NCBI RefSeq assembly: GCF_000024545.1
Contig: NC_013947.1
Coordinates: 2,418,001-2,482,000, forward strand
Reading direction: 5' to 3'
Source of the DNA: Stackebrandtia nassauensis DSM 44728
Lineage (GTDB): Bacteria; Actinomycetota; Actinomycetes; Mycobacteriales; Micromonosporaceae
DNA length: 64,000 bases
Position 1 is the first letter of the stretch. Every line of letters begins with the position of its first letter. The notes below the pieces were generated by a model that did not search any database, was not told where the DNA came from, and was given only the letters and a program-made list of their open reading frames with translations. The position numbers and the translations under genes were made by a program. Positions 42,565-51,321 of this stretch are shown one piece after another.

Positions 42565-44601
42565 ATGACGACGGCCGAGGACACCGCGCTATCCACACCC
42601 ATGCTGTCGCGCGGCCGCATGAACATCGTGTTCGTCACCATCATGCTGGGCATGCTGATGGCCGCACTCGACCAGACCATTGTGGCCACCGCGCTGCCCA
42701 CCATCGTCGCCGACCTCGGCGGCGCCGGGCACATGGCCTGGGTCGTCACCGCCTACCTGCTGGCCGAGACCATCGCCACCGCCGTGGTCGGCAAGTTCGG
42801 CGACCTGTTCGGACGCAAGATCGTCTTCCAGATCTCGGCCATCGTCTTCGTCGCCGGTTCGGCGCTGGCGGGACTGTCCGGCGACATGGTCTTCCTCATC
42901 GTGGCCCGCGCGATCCAGGGCCTGGGCGGCGGCGGGCTCATGGTCACCGCGATGGCCCTGATCGCCGACGTCATCCCGCTGCGTGACCGCGGCCGCTACC
43001 AGGGCGCCATGGGCGCGGTCTTCGGCGTGACCACCGTGCTGGGACCCACGATGGGCGGCCTGTTCACCGACCACCTGTCCTGGCGCTGGTGCTTCTACGT
43101 CAACGTCCCGGTCGCGGTGGTCATGGTCGCCATGGCCGCGTGGACGATCCCCTCGGTCAAGGCCGCGGCGCGTCCGCTGGTCGACTACGTCGGCCTGATC
43201 CTGGTGGCACTGGGATCCTCGGGCCTGATCCTGGCCCTGGAATGGGGCGGCGAGGAGTACGCCTGGGACTCCGTCGAGATCATCGGACTGTTCGCCGGTT
43301 CCGCGCTCATGCTGGTGCTGTTCGTGTTCGCCGAACTGCGCGCCGCCGAACCCATCCTGCCGATGCACCTGTTCCGTAGCCGGGTCTTCACCGTCTCGGC
43401 GATCCTCAGCTTCATCGTCGGCTTCGCGATGCTGGGCGCCATGACCTACCTGCCCACGTATCTGCAGTATGTGGACGGAGTCTCGGCCACCGCCTCGGGA
43501 CTGCGCACCCTGCCGCTGGTCGCCGGGCTGCTGGCCACCTCGATGCTGTCGGGCAGCGTGGTCAGCCGCACCGGACGGTACAAGGTCTTCCCCATCGCGG
43601 GAACCGCCGTGATGGCGCTGGGGCTGTACCTGATGTCCACCATGAACGCCGACACCGGCGTCTACCTGGAATCGGTGTACATGCTGATCCTGGGACTGGG
43701 CATCGGTTTGGCCATGCAGGTGCTGACCATCGCGGTGCAGAACACCGTCCCGTACCACGAGATGGGCGCCGCCACGTCCGGCGTCACCTTCTTCCGCACC
43801 CTGGGCAGCGCCTTCGGCACCGCGATCTTCGGCACCCTGTACTCCAACGACCTGTCCTCCCGGCTCGCCGACGCCTACCGTCAGACGCCCGGCGTCAACC
43901 CCGAGGCCGTGGCCAGTCCCGAAGCGCTGCACAAACTCCCCGACGACACGATCCGGCCCATCGTGGACGCCTACGCCGACACAGTGGACTACGTGTTCTT
44001 CTGGGTGGTCCCGGTCGCGATCCTGGGTTTCGCGGTCTCCTGGTTCCTCAAGGAGGTGCCGTTGCGCGACTCGGCCCGCGCCTCGGTGGTCGACCTGGGG
44101 GAGGGCTTCGCCGCTCCCGACGGATCCGCCAACCGGGAACGCCTCGCCCGGTCGCTGGCCAAGGTGATCCGCCGCGAACACCCCGACCTCGGCCGCCAGG
44201 TACTGGCCGAATCCGGCAGCACGCTGCCGCCGGAACGCGCCTGGGCGTTGACGCAGATCTACGTCCGCACCCGGGTCAGCGGCGCGGCGACCCTCGCCGG
44301 AATGGCTCGGGCACACCGGCTGCCGCCCGAGGTGCTGTTGCCGACCTTCGACGCGTGCGTCGAAGCGGGACTGATCGCAGTGGACGGAGACCGGATGCGG
44401 CTCACCGAGGCCGGTGAGGCCGAGATGACCACCTTGGTGGCGGCGTTGCGGCGTTGGCTCGACACCCACCTGGACGACTGGGACATCACCGACCCGGTGG
44501 ATCGGGCCGCCCTGGACCGGGCGGTGGACGAGCTGGCGCACCGCATGATCGAGGAGGAGCGCTCGGCCGAGTTCACCTCCGCAGAGGCCAAGGTCGGCTG
44601 A
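42565..44601 (+). CDS. MFS drug exporter (EmrB/QacA, DHA2 family) with C-terminal winged-helix-like extension
   Basis: 678 residues, longer than the usual 470-550. The first 510 carry 14 membrane helices with motif A (GKFGDLFGRKIVF), the D-x2 motif LDQTIVATALPTIVADL, and motif C (GAVFGVTTVLGPTMGG). The last 150 residues are soluble: VSGAATLAGMARAHRLPPE, then CVEAGLIAVDGDRMRLTEAG, which reads like a MarR/DprA-type winged helix. The fusion could tie export to ligand sensing in the cytoplasm. GGGGGAC precedes the ATG. No regulator gene is adjacent. Confidence 0.85.
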   Translation: MTTAEDTALSTPMLSRGRMNIVFVTIMLGMLMAALDQTIVATALPTIVADLGGAGHMAWVVTAYLLAETIATAVVGKFGDLFGRKIVFQISAIVFVAGSALAGLSGDMVFLIVARAIQGLGGGGLMVTAMALIADVIPLRDRGRYQGAMGAVFGVTTVLGPTMGGLFTDHLSWRWCFYVNVPVAVVMVAMAAWTIPSVKAAARPLVDYVGLILVALGSSGLILALEWGGEEYAWDSVEIIGLFAGSALMLVLFVFAELRAAEPILPMHLFRSRVFTVSAILSFIVGFAMLGAMTYLPTYLQYVDGVSATASGLRTLPLVAGLLATSMLSGSVVSRTGRYKVFPIAGTAVMALGLYLMSTMNADTGVYLESVYMLILGLGIGLAMQVLTIAVQNTVPYHEMGAATSGVTFFRTLGSAFGTAIFGTLYSNDLSSRLADAYRQTPGVNPEAVASPEALHKLPDDTIRPIVDAYADTVDYVFFWVVPVAILGFAVSWFLKEVPLRDSARASVVDLGEGFAAPDGSANRERLARSLAKVIRREHPDLGRQVLAESGSTLPPERAWALTQIYVRTRVSGAATLAGMARAHRLPPEVLLPTFDACVEAGLIAVDGDRMRLTEAGEAEMTTLVAALRRWLDTHLDDWDITDPVDRAALDRAVDELAHRMIEEERSAEFTSAEAKVG

Positions 44602-44606
44602 GGTCG

Positions 44607-45110
44607 TCAGGCCGGTTCGTCGAGCTGGTCGGCGTAGTAGCGGACGTTGGCGACGTGGTGGACCACCTCGCGGATCGTCCAGGTGTCCGGGTCGGGACGG
44701 TGGTCCAGCGTGTTGTCGTCCAGTGCGGACATCCGCGCCTCGTACCAGACCGCCAGTCGGCCCAGCCGACTCGTGGCCTCGTCGAGGTCGGCCTCGGTGA
44801 ACCGGGCCCAGTCGCCGTCGAGGGTGAGTTTGCGGCCGTGCCAGCGATCCGGGATCGTCGGCATCCCCGCCAGCCGGCATTCGATCTCCGCCAGATGGTC
44901 GATCAGGTGGTCGCCGACGCGGCGCAGCGCCTTGTGCGGCGTCCACGCGTTGCCGTCCGACAGCACCGCCGTGCCGTCCCAGCCCAGCCAGGTCTCGGCG
45001 CGCTCCAGCACGTACCGCACCGAATCCGGGACCAGCCCGGTCACCGGGGAGTCGTCCACGTCCGGGCGGGAGACCGGCGCGGCGGGGTCGAAAGTCAGGT
45101 GTCTGGTCAT
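44607..45110 (-). CDS. DinB-fold protein
   Basis: 167 residues. Four-helix bundle pattern with the metal-ligand helix DHLIDHLAEIECR and the terminal VVHHVANVRYYADQL, the His-rich signature of DinB/mycothiol-dependent transferases. Such proteins in actinobacteria often use mycothiol as a cofactor. It is divergent from the ArsR-like gene at 45176 (65 bp apart), which may regulate it. Confidence 0.72.
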   Translation of the reverse strand: MTRHLTFDPAAPVSRPDVDDSPVTGLVPDSVRYVLERAETWLGWDGTAVLSDGNAWTPHKALRRVGDHLIDHLAEIECRLAGMPTIPDRWHGRKLTLDGDWARFTEADLDEATSRLGRLAVWYEARMSALDDNTLDHRPDPDTWTIREVVHHVANVRYYADQLDEPA

Positions 45111-45175
45111 GCCCGCGACGCTATGCGGCTAACGTTTCGGCGGCGGCCGAAACGTGTCCGCGCTACCGTGAAGTC

Positions 45176-45880
45176 ATGCCTGAACCCGGCCCTGGTGGCG
45201 AGGTTGATGTGGCCGGAATCGCCCGGTTGATCGGCGAACCCGCCCGCACGGCCATGTTGGACGCCCTGCTGACCGGCAGGGCGCTCGCGGCAGGGGAGCT
45301 GGCCCGCGTCGCCGGGGTCGCCGCGGCCACCGCGAGCGAGCACCTGGCGCGGATGCGGTCCGCGGGACTGGTGGCGACCGTCGCGGCCGGACGGCACCGC
45401 TACTACCGGCTGGCCTCACCGGAGGTCGCGCAGGCACTGGAAGCCCTGGCGCTGCTGGCCCCGAGCCGACCGGTGACCTCGCTGCGGCAGTCGCGACGCA
45501 ACGCGGCGCTGCTGACCGCGCGAACCTGCTACGACCACCTCGCCGGACGCGTCGGCGTCGGGATTCACCGGTGGCTGCTGGCATCCGGGGCCCTGACGCA
45601 GACGGCGGCCGGGCTCGACCTGACCGACACCGGCCGCGACCGGCTGGGCGAACTGGGAATCGACGTGGCGGCCGCCCGGATGCGGCGGCGGGTCTTCGCC
45701 CGGTCCTGCCTCGACTTCACCGAACGGCAGGAACACCTGGCGGGGGCACTGGGGGCGGCGATCTGTGCGCGACTGCTGAGCCTGGACTGGTTGCGGCACC
45801 GCGATCCCGGCCATCGAGGGCTGCGCGTCACCGACCTGGGCCGCCGGGAACTGGCCGCCCACTTCGACCTCGACGTGTGA
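45176..45880 (+). CDS. ArsR-family winged-helix regulator, long form
   Basis: 234 residues, twice the length of ordinary ArsR proteins. N-terminal HTH: IARLIGEPARTAMLDALLTG, VAAATASEHLARMRSAGLVA and wing RHRYYRLAS. The C-terminal half (about residues 110-234) is a separate helical domain with a CYDHLAGRVGVGI segment, the form seen in ArsR regulators that respond to small molecules rather than metals. Convergent with the pca-operon IclR gene; they abut at 45880/45881. Confidence 0.87.
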   Translation: MPEPGPGGEVDVAGIARLIGEPARTAMLDALLTGRALAAGELARVAGVAAATASEHLARMRSAGLVATVAAGRHRYYRLASPEVAQALEALALLAPSRPVTSLRQSRRNAALLTARTCYDHLAGRVGVGIHRWLLASGALTQTAAGLDLTDTGRDRLGELGIDVAAARMRRRVFARSCLDFTERQEHLAGALGAAICARLLSLDWLRHRDPGHRGLRVTDLGRRELAAHFDLDV

Positions 45881-46672
45881 TCAGCCGGGACCGCGTCCGA
45901 TGTCGCGCAGGTCAGCCTCAATGGACGCCGCCGCGTCCAGCAGCAACGGCAGCAGCTCCTCGTGCAGTGCCTCCCCGCTGCCCCGGCTGATGTGCGCCGA
46001 GACGTTCACCCCCGCCACCACGGCGCCGGTGGCGTCGCGAATCGGCGCCGCCATGGACCGCAACCCCTCCTCGAGCTGCTGGTCCGCGAGCGCGAAACCC
46101 TGCTCCCGCACCCGATCCAGCTCGGCGCGCAGTTCCTCCCGGTCCACGATCGTGTGCGGCGTCAGCGGACGCAGCTTGACCCCGGCCAGGTAGCCGTCGA
46201 GCCAGTCGCGGCTCTGCCCGGCCAGCAGCACCCGTCCCAGGGAAGTGGCGTAGGCAGGGAACCGGGTGCCGATGGCGATGACCACGGTCATGATGCGCTT
46301 GGTCGGCACCCGCGCGATGTACACGACCTCGTCGGAGTCCAGCACCGCCACCGAGGCTGACTCGTGGGCGCTGGCCGACAGCCGCTCCAGGTGCGGCATC
46401 GCCACCTCGGGCAGGCTCAGGCTCGACAGGTACGAGTACCCCAGTTCGAGCACCCGGGGCCGCAGCGAGAACTGGCGCCCGTCGCTGCCGATGTAGCCCA
46501 GTTCGGTGAGGGTCAACAGGAACCGCCGCGCCGCCGAACGGGTCAGGCCGGTGCGGCGGGCCACGTCGCTGAGCGTCAGTTGTGGATGGTCGGCGTCGAA
46601 GGCCTTGATGACGGCCAGCCCGCGCGCCAGCGACTGCACGTAGTCCGGGCTCGCCTGCGACTGTTCGGTCAT
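45881..46672 (-). CDS. pcaR: IclR-family regulator of the protocatechuate operon (PcaR/PobR-like)
   Basis: 263 residues. N-terminal HTH LTLSDVARRTGLTRSAARRF, then the IclR effector domain with SASAHESASVAVLDSDEVVY and SAHISRGSGEAL. It matches the PcaR/PcaU/PobR subgroup in overall form. It is the last gene of the minus-strand pca operon (ATGA overlap with pcaC), so it is autoregulated with its targets. Probable operators are at 52220 and 52340. Ligand is likely protocatechuate or 3-oxoadipate, by family. Confidence 0.88.
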   Translation of the reverse strand: MTEQSQASPDYVQSLARGLAVIKAFDADHPQLTLSDVARRTGLTRSAARRFLLTLTELGYIGSDGRQFSLRPRVLELGYSYLSSLSLPEVAMPHLERLSASAHESASVAVLDSDEVVYIARVPTKRIMTVVIAIGTRFPAYATSLGRVLLAGQSRDWLDGYLAGVKLRPLTPHTIVDREELRAELDRVREQGFALADQQLEEGLRSMAAPIRDATGAVVAGVNVSAHISRGSGEALHEELLPLLLDAAASIEADLRDIGRGPG

Positions 46673-47058
46673 GTATCGCCCCTGCCTGTGGATTCCCGCT
46701 CGGCCAGCGTTCGCCCAGCGATCGTAAAGGCGCGGTTCGCGGCGGGGAGTCCGGCATACACCCCCACGTGCATCAGCAGTTCGGACAGTTCCTCGGCCGT
46801 GACGCCGTCGTCGAGGGCGGCCCGGATGTGCATGTCCAGCTCCTCGTCGCGCCCCAGCGCGGCCAGCATCGCGATGGTGACCAGTCGGCGCACGTGCCGG
46901 TCCAGCCCGGGGCGGGTCCAGATCTCGCCCCACGCGTAACGGGTGATGAAGTCCTGGAAGTCCGCGTTGAACGACGTGACGGACGCTTCGGCGCGGTCGA
47001 CGTGCGCGTCGCCCAGCACCTCGCGGCGGGTCTGGTTGCCTTCCTGGCGCGGGGTCAT
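46669..47058 (-). CDS. pcaC: 4-carboxymuconolactone decarboxylase
   Basis: 129 residues, the usual stand-alone PcaC length. It contains FNADFQDFITRYAWGEIWTR, the PcaC/CMD N-terminal signature, and IRAALDDGVTAEELSELLMH. Converts 4-carboxymuconolactone to 3-oxoadipate enol-lactone. The ATG at 47058 overlaps the pcaD stop, and its own stop overlaps the IclR start; an in-frame upstream extension is inside pcaD. Operon order and position confirm the assignment. Confidence 0.92.
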   Translation of the reverse strand: MTPRQEGNQTRREVLGDAHVDRAEASVTSFNADFQDFITRYAWGEIWTRPGLDRHVRRLVTIAMLAALGRDEELDMHIRAALDDGVTAEELSELLMHVGVYAGLPAANRAFTIAGRTLAERESTGRGDT

Positions 47059-47837
47059 GCCGCCTCCCGTTCCGGGTCGATGAGATGGTCGAGCAGCGCG
47101 GGGGTGCAGCGGTCGGCGGCCTCGACGACGGCCAGGTGCCGTCCGGGCACCGCCAGCAGCGAGGCGCCCCGGATCGAACCCGCCAGCGTGGCCGACATGG
47201 AGATCGTGCATATCGGATCGTCCATTCCCGACAGCACCAGCGTGGGGGCGGTGATCCGCGACAGGTCCTCACGCAGGTCCAGGTTCCCGATCGCCTCGCA
47301 GCACCCGGCGTAGCCCTCGACATCGCAGGTGAGCAGCGTGCTGGCACAGCGGTTGGCGATCTCGGGGTGGGACCGCCGAAACGGGGTCGACAGCCAGCGA
47401 TCCAGGCTCTTGTCCACCAGTCCGGCGGTGGTACCGGCCCACCGCACGGCGGTGGCCCGGTCGGTCCACCCCTCACGCGGCGGCAATCGGGACGCGGTGC
47501 AGCACAACACGAGCCGGTCGATCCGCTCGGGAGCGTTGGCGGCCAGCCACATGCCGATCATGCCGCCCAGCGACAGCCCGCACCACGACACCCGCGCGAG
47601 GCCGAGCCGATCGAACAGCCGCAGATAGTCGGCGCCGAGCTCCGCGATCGAGTACGGCCCCAACGGGGCGGGGGAACCGCCGTGCCCCCGGGTGTCGGCC
47701 AGCAGCAACCGGAACCGCGAACCCAGCCGGGCGGTCAGCGACGTCCACATTCCCGCGTCGAGCCCGAGAGCGTGTGACAGCACCAGAACCGGCGCCCGCT
47801 CGGGGCCGGTGAGCTCGTAGTGCAGGTCCACGGTCAT
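47055..47837 (-). CDS. pcaD: 3-oxoadipate enol-lactonase
   Basis: 260 residues. Alpha/beta-hydrolase with nucleophile elbow GLSLGG (WCGLSLGGMIG), oxyanion-hole segment LSHALGLDAGMW, Asp in LVLSGMDDPIC and His in VPGRHLAVVEA. It hydrolyses enol-lactone to 3-oxoadipate. Coupled to both neighbours by ATGA overlaps. Confidence 0.93.
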   Translation of the reverse strand: MTVDLHYELTGPERAPVLVLSHALGLDAGMWTSLTARLGSRFRLLLADTRGHGGSPAPLGPYSIAELGADYLRLFDRLGLARVSWCGLSLGGMIGMWLAANAPERIDRLVLCCTASRLPPREGWTDRATAVRWAGTTAGLVDKSLDRWLSTPFRRSHPEIANRCASTLLTCDVEGYAGCCEAIGNLDLREDLSRITAPTLVLSGMDDPICTISMSATLAGSIRGASLLAVPGRHLAVVEAADRCTPALLDHLIDPEREAA

Positions 47838-49336
47838 GGCTCCTCCTGGGCTCGATGTCGTGCGAGGGCCCGATCGACGAGGGCCCGCGCGGCGGGAAGG
47901 CAGGCGGTCGGATCGCAGGCGGCGTCCAGCTCGGCCGCCGTGAGGTGGGCGGTGACGGTCGGGTCGGCGTCGAGGAACTCGCGGAAGGTGGCTTGGCCCG
48001 CGCCCGGAGGGCCGTGGGGTGCGCTTGGCTGGTCGGGGCGCTCGGACTGGTCACCGAGCTGGGCCCACCCAGGCGGCTTGTGGTCCGCTGCGCTTGACTG
48101 GCCGTCGAACGTGGCTGTCTCGGCTCGGGCGGCCAGATCGGCGATGAGCTCGTGAGCCTCGCGGCGGCCGAGAGCCGGGGCCAGCTGGTCGGCAACTGCT
48201 CCGGCCCGCAGCAGGCCACCGGTCGCGTCCAGATGGGAGCGCATCCGGCCGGTGTCGACGCGCAGGCCGCTGAGCAGCGACGAAGCGCGCGAACTCGCAC
48301 CGCCGCAGCAGCGCAACAGTTGCGACAGCGTCTGCCATTCCGACTGCCAGGCCCCCGCCGGACGTTGCAGTTCCGACTCCAGCGCGGCGAACATCGTGGC
48401 CGCCAGGCCGGGGGTGCGGCGCACGTTCGCCAGCACCAGGACGCTGTCGGCCGGATTGTGCTTGTGGGGCATCGCGCTGGAGCCGCCGCCGGAGCCCTCT
48501 CGCAGTTCGCCGACATCGCTGGAGCCGAGGACCGACACATCGTGGGCGACCTTCGCCAGCGTCCCCGCGCCCGTGGCCAGCGCCGACGCCAGCCGGGTCA
48601 CGCGGGTTCGCTCGGTGTGCCAGGGCAGGCCGGGATCGGCCAACCCCAGCCGGTGGGCGAAGTCGGCGAGCACCCGCAACCCTTGCGTGCCATAGGGTTC
48701 CAGGGTGCCGACGGGCCCGCCCAGTTGCGCGGCCAGCTCAAAGCGGGCGGAGCGAAGCTGGTCGCGGGCCGCGTCGATGCCGCTCAGCCAACCGGCGGCC
48801 ACCGCTCCGAAGGTTGTGGGGGCGGCGTGCTGGCCGAGAGTGCGTCCGATGAGGAGCGTGTCGCGGTGCCGCTCGGTCAGCGATGCGGCGGCTTCGGCCG
48901 CGTGGGCGAGATTGTCGACGATGACGGCGGTGGCACGGTGCGCCACCAGCATCATCGCGGTGTCCATGATGTCCTGGCTGGTCGCGCCGTAGTGCACCCA
49001 GCCGCGAACCTCCAGCGGCACGGCTTCGGCGAGCGTGTTCACAAGCGGCACCACCGGAGATGCGGACGAAGCGTGTGCGAACACCGCACTGGTGACGCCC
49101 CCGGACCGGCAAGCCTCCCCGATGGCCTTGGCCGCCGCGACCGGAACGAGCTCCGCCTCGGCGAGCGCTTCGGCCAGCGCCCGCTCGGCGTCCAGCATGG
49201 CGCCCAACCAGCCGTCTGTCCCGCAAGCCTGGTCCACCCGAGGATCGCCGAACACAACGGCGAACGGATCGCTCGCGTCGACCGGCGGCGCGATGCTCGG
49301 CTCGCCCCACTCAGACGGCGAAGAAGACGGTCTCAT
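47834..49336 (-). CDS. pcaB: 3-carboxy-cis,cis-muconate cycloisomerase
   Basis: 500 residues. Fumarase/adenylosuccinate-lyase superfamily: signature GSSAMPHKHNPADSVL, with YGATSQDIMDTAMM and a TLGQHAAPTTFG segment. It lactonises 3-carboxymuconate. Near the C-terminus a Gly/Pro/Ser-rich block of about 40 residues (around SERPDQPSAPHGPPGAGQ) interrupts the usual end; it is encoded at about 47990-48115 and looks like an insertion. The ATG at 49336 follows GAGGTG; a GTG at 49342 is an alternative. It overlaps pcaG by about 26 bases. Confidence 0.93.
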   Translation of the reverse strand: MRPSSSPSEWGEPSIAPPVDASDPFAVVFGDPRVDQACGTDGWLGAMLDAERALAEALAEAELVPVAAAKAIGEACRSGGVTSAVFAHASSASPVVPLVNTLAEAVPLEVRGWVHYGATSQDIMDTAMMLVAHRATAVIVDNLAHAAEAAASLTERHRDTLLIGRTLGQHAAPTTFGAVAAGWLSGIDAARDQLRSARFELAAQLGGPVGTLEPYGTQGLRVLADFAHRLGLADPGLPWHTERTRVTRLASALATGAGTLAKVAHDVSVLGSSDVGELREGSGGGSSAMPHKHNPADSVLVLANVRRTPGLAATMFAALESELQRPAGAWQSEWQTLSQLLRCCGGASSRASSLLSGLRVDTGRMRSHLDATGGLLRAGAVADQLAPALGRREAHELIADLAARAETATFDGQSSAADHKPPGWAQLGDQSERPDQPSAPHGPPGAGQATFREFLDADPTVTAHLTAAELDAACDPTACLPAARALVDRALARHRAQEEP

Positions 49337-49859
49337 GGTCACCTCGCAGCCGGATGTCGAATCGCAGCCCGTCCCCGTCCGGCACCGCGATCAACGTGAC
49401 GGCCCGCTCCGGTTCCGGTAGGCCACACAGGACCGGGTCCGTGCCGTTGGCCTCGGACTCGTCGGGGAAGTACATCCGGGTCACCAAGTGCCGCAACAGC
49501 CCCCGCGCCAGCACCGTGACGTTCAGATGCGGGGCGTGCCGCTCCTCGCCGTCGGACACGGGGCCGGGTTTGACGGTGTGGACCGCATACCGTCCATTGT
49601 CATCGGTAGGGCAACGGGCAAACCAGCGGGCCGCCGACGTCTGGCAGCCACGCGGGTCGTCGGGGTGGTCGAAGCGCCCGTCCGGGTCGGCCTGCCAGGT
49701 CTCGATCAGCGCGTCGGGCACCGGTGCGCCCGCTCCGTCCAGGACGACACCGCGCACCGTGATCAGGCCGGGCGTGTCCGGCGGCGCCGCGTAGGGGCCG
49801 TCGGGCCACGGCAGCGCGAAGCCGAAGAACGGGCCGACGGTCTGCGATGGTGTCGTCAT
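49311..49859 (-). CDS. pcaG: Protocatechuate 3,4-dioxygenase alpha subunit
   Basis: 182 residues. Intradiol dioxygenase alpha chain: QTVGPFFGFALPW start, beta-sandwich with ALIETWQADPDGRF, and HLNVTVLARGLLRHLVTRMY. The alpha chain lacks the iron ligands, as expected. It forms the heteromultimer with PcaH that opens the protocatechuate ring. ATGA overlap with pcaH; overlaps pcaB. Confidence 0.94.
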   Translation of the reverse strand: MTTPSQTVGPFFGFALPWPDGPYAAPPDTPGLITVRGVVLDGAGAPVPDALIETWQADPDGRFDHPDDPRGCQTSAARWFARCPTDDNGRYAVHTVKPGPVSDGEERHAPHLNVTVLARGLLRHLVTRMYFPDESEANGTDPVLCGLPEPERAVTLIAVPDGDGLRFDIRLRGDHETVFFAV

Positions 49860-50563
49860 GCCGCATCATCCTCGAATATGGACGCCCGGGGCCCGCGCAG
49901 CACGATGTCGAAGCGGTAGCCGAGCGCTCGTTCGGGCACCGTGGCATCGAGGTCGAACGCCGCGATCATGCGCCGCCGCGCGGTTTCCGGTACCGAGGCG
50001 TAGACCGGGTCGGTGTCGAACAGCGGATCGCCGGGGAAGTACATCTGGGTCACCAGTCGCTGGGTGAACGCCTGCCCGAACAGCGAGAAGTGGATGTGCG
50101 CCGGACGCCAGGCGTTGTGGTGGTTCTTCCACGGGTAGCAGCCGGGTTTGACGGTGACGAAACGATAGTGGCCCTGGGCGTCGGTGAGGGTGCGTCCGGC
50201 GCCGGTGAAGTTCGGGTCGAGCGGCGCCGGGTGACGGTCCAGGTCGTGGCGGTACCGACCCGAGGCGTTGGCCTGCCACACCTCCACGAGCGTGTGCGGC
50301 ACCGGGCGGCCGCTCGAGTCGAGCACTCGCCCGGACACGATGATGCGCTGTCCCAAGGGTTCTCCGGTGTGCCCGGTGGTCAGGTCGGCGTCGCCGGGGG
50401 CCACCGCGTCGGTCCCCAGCAGCGGGCCGGTGATCTCGGTGAGGGACTGCCGCAGCGGCACCAGCGGCCGCGACGGCGCCCGCAGCAGCGTGGACCGGTA
50501 GTCCGGCCACAGGTACGGCGGTTGGACGGCCGAGTCGTCTTCGTAGCGGGGGAGTGGGGTCAT
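49856..50563 (-). CDS. pcaH: Protocatechuate 3,4-dioxygenase beta subunit
   Basis: 235 residues. Iron-binding chain: GCYPWKNHHNAWRPAHIHFS holds the Tyr and His ligands (AHIHFS), and VEVWQANASGRYRHDLD the other conserved Tyr. Ring cleavage with O2 gives 3-carboxy-cis,cis-muconate. The start is the ATG at 50563 overlapping the pcaJ stop; the longer open stretch upstream is inside pcaJ in another frame. Confidence 0.95.
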   Translation of the reverse strand: MTPLPRYEDDSAVQPPYLWPDYRSTLLRAPSRPLVPLRQSLTEITGPLLGTDAVAPGDADLTTGHTGEPLGQRIIVSGRVLDSSGRPVPHTLVEVWQANASGRYRHDLDRHPAPLDPNFTGAGRTLTDAQGHYRFVTVKPGCYPWKNHHNAWRPAHIHFSLFGQAFTQRLVTQMYFPGDPLFDTDPVYASVPETARRRMIAAFDLDATVPERALGYRFDIVLRGPRASIFEDDAA

Positions 50564-51321
50564 GATGCTGCCTTCGGGCTCGGTTTCAGGGCACGCAGCG
50601 CGGCCAGTTCCGCCTCGGACGGCGGTGGGGTGCGCGCCGGGTCTCGGGGCACCGACAACTCCCAGCCGCAGGCGGCTTTCGCCTGCTCCACCGTGACATC
50701 GGGGTGCAGCCGCGTCAACACCAGTTCGCTGGTCGCCGGGTCGGGCGCGTAGACGCCCAGGTCGGTGATGACGGTGGTGGGACCGGCGCCGCGCAGGCCG
50801 TGCCGTTGCCGAAAGCCCGGCCCGGTACCGAATCCCGCCGAGGTGACGAAGTCGACGCGGTCCACGAACGACCGCTTCGACTGTCGCAACACGACGATGG
50901 CCTCCTTGCTGGAGGCCGCGATCTCCGGCGCCCCACCGGCTCCGGGCAGCCGGACCGTCGGGCGCTGGTAGTCGGCGCCGATGACGGTGGTGTTGATGTT
51001 GCCGAACCGGTCGATCTGGGCCGCGCCGAGGAACCCGATGTCGATGCGTCCCGCCTGGAGCCAGTAGTTGAAGATCTCCGGGACGCTGACCACCGCGTCG
51101 GCGGTCTCGGCGAGGATACCGTCGCCTATGGACAGCGGCAGTCGGGCCGGTTTGGCGCCGATGGTCCCGGACTCGTAGATGAGCACCAGTTCGGGCGCGT
51201 GGGTGTGCCGGGCCAGGTTCGCCGCCGTGCTGGGCAGGCCGATGCCGACGAAGCAGGTCGCGCCGTCGGGCAGGGCCCGCGCCGCCGCGATCGTCATCAT
51301 CTCCTCGGTCGTGTGGCTCAT
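50560..51321 (-). CDS. pcaJ: 3-oxoadipate CoA-transferase subunit B
   Basis: 253 residues. CoA-transferase beta-type chain with CFVGIGLPSTAANLARHTHA and the catalytic-Glu region IYESGTIGAKPARLPLSIGD. With PcaI it moves CoA from succinyl-CoA to 3-oxoadipate. Coupled by ATGA at both ends. Confidence 0.92.
   Translation of the reverse strand: MSHTTEEMMTIAAARALPDGATCFVGIGLPSTAANLARHTHAPELVLIYESGTIGAKPARLPLSIGDGILAETADAVVSVPEIFNYWLQAGRIDIGFLGAAQIDRFGNINTTVIGADYQRPTVRLPGAGGAPEIAASSKEAIVVLRQSKRSFVDRVDFVTSAGFGTGPGFRQRHGLRGAGPTTVITDLGVYAPDPATSELVLTRLHPDVTVEQAKAACGWELSVPRDPARTPPPSEAELAALRALKPSPKAAS

Noticed and set aside
42589-44946. 785-residue minus-strand open frame
   Set aside because: Shadow of the MFS exporter gene: Gln/His/Arg-rich, and it reads straight into the antisense of the DinB-like gene.
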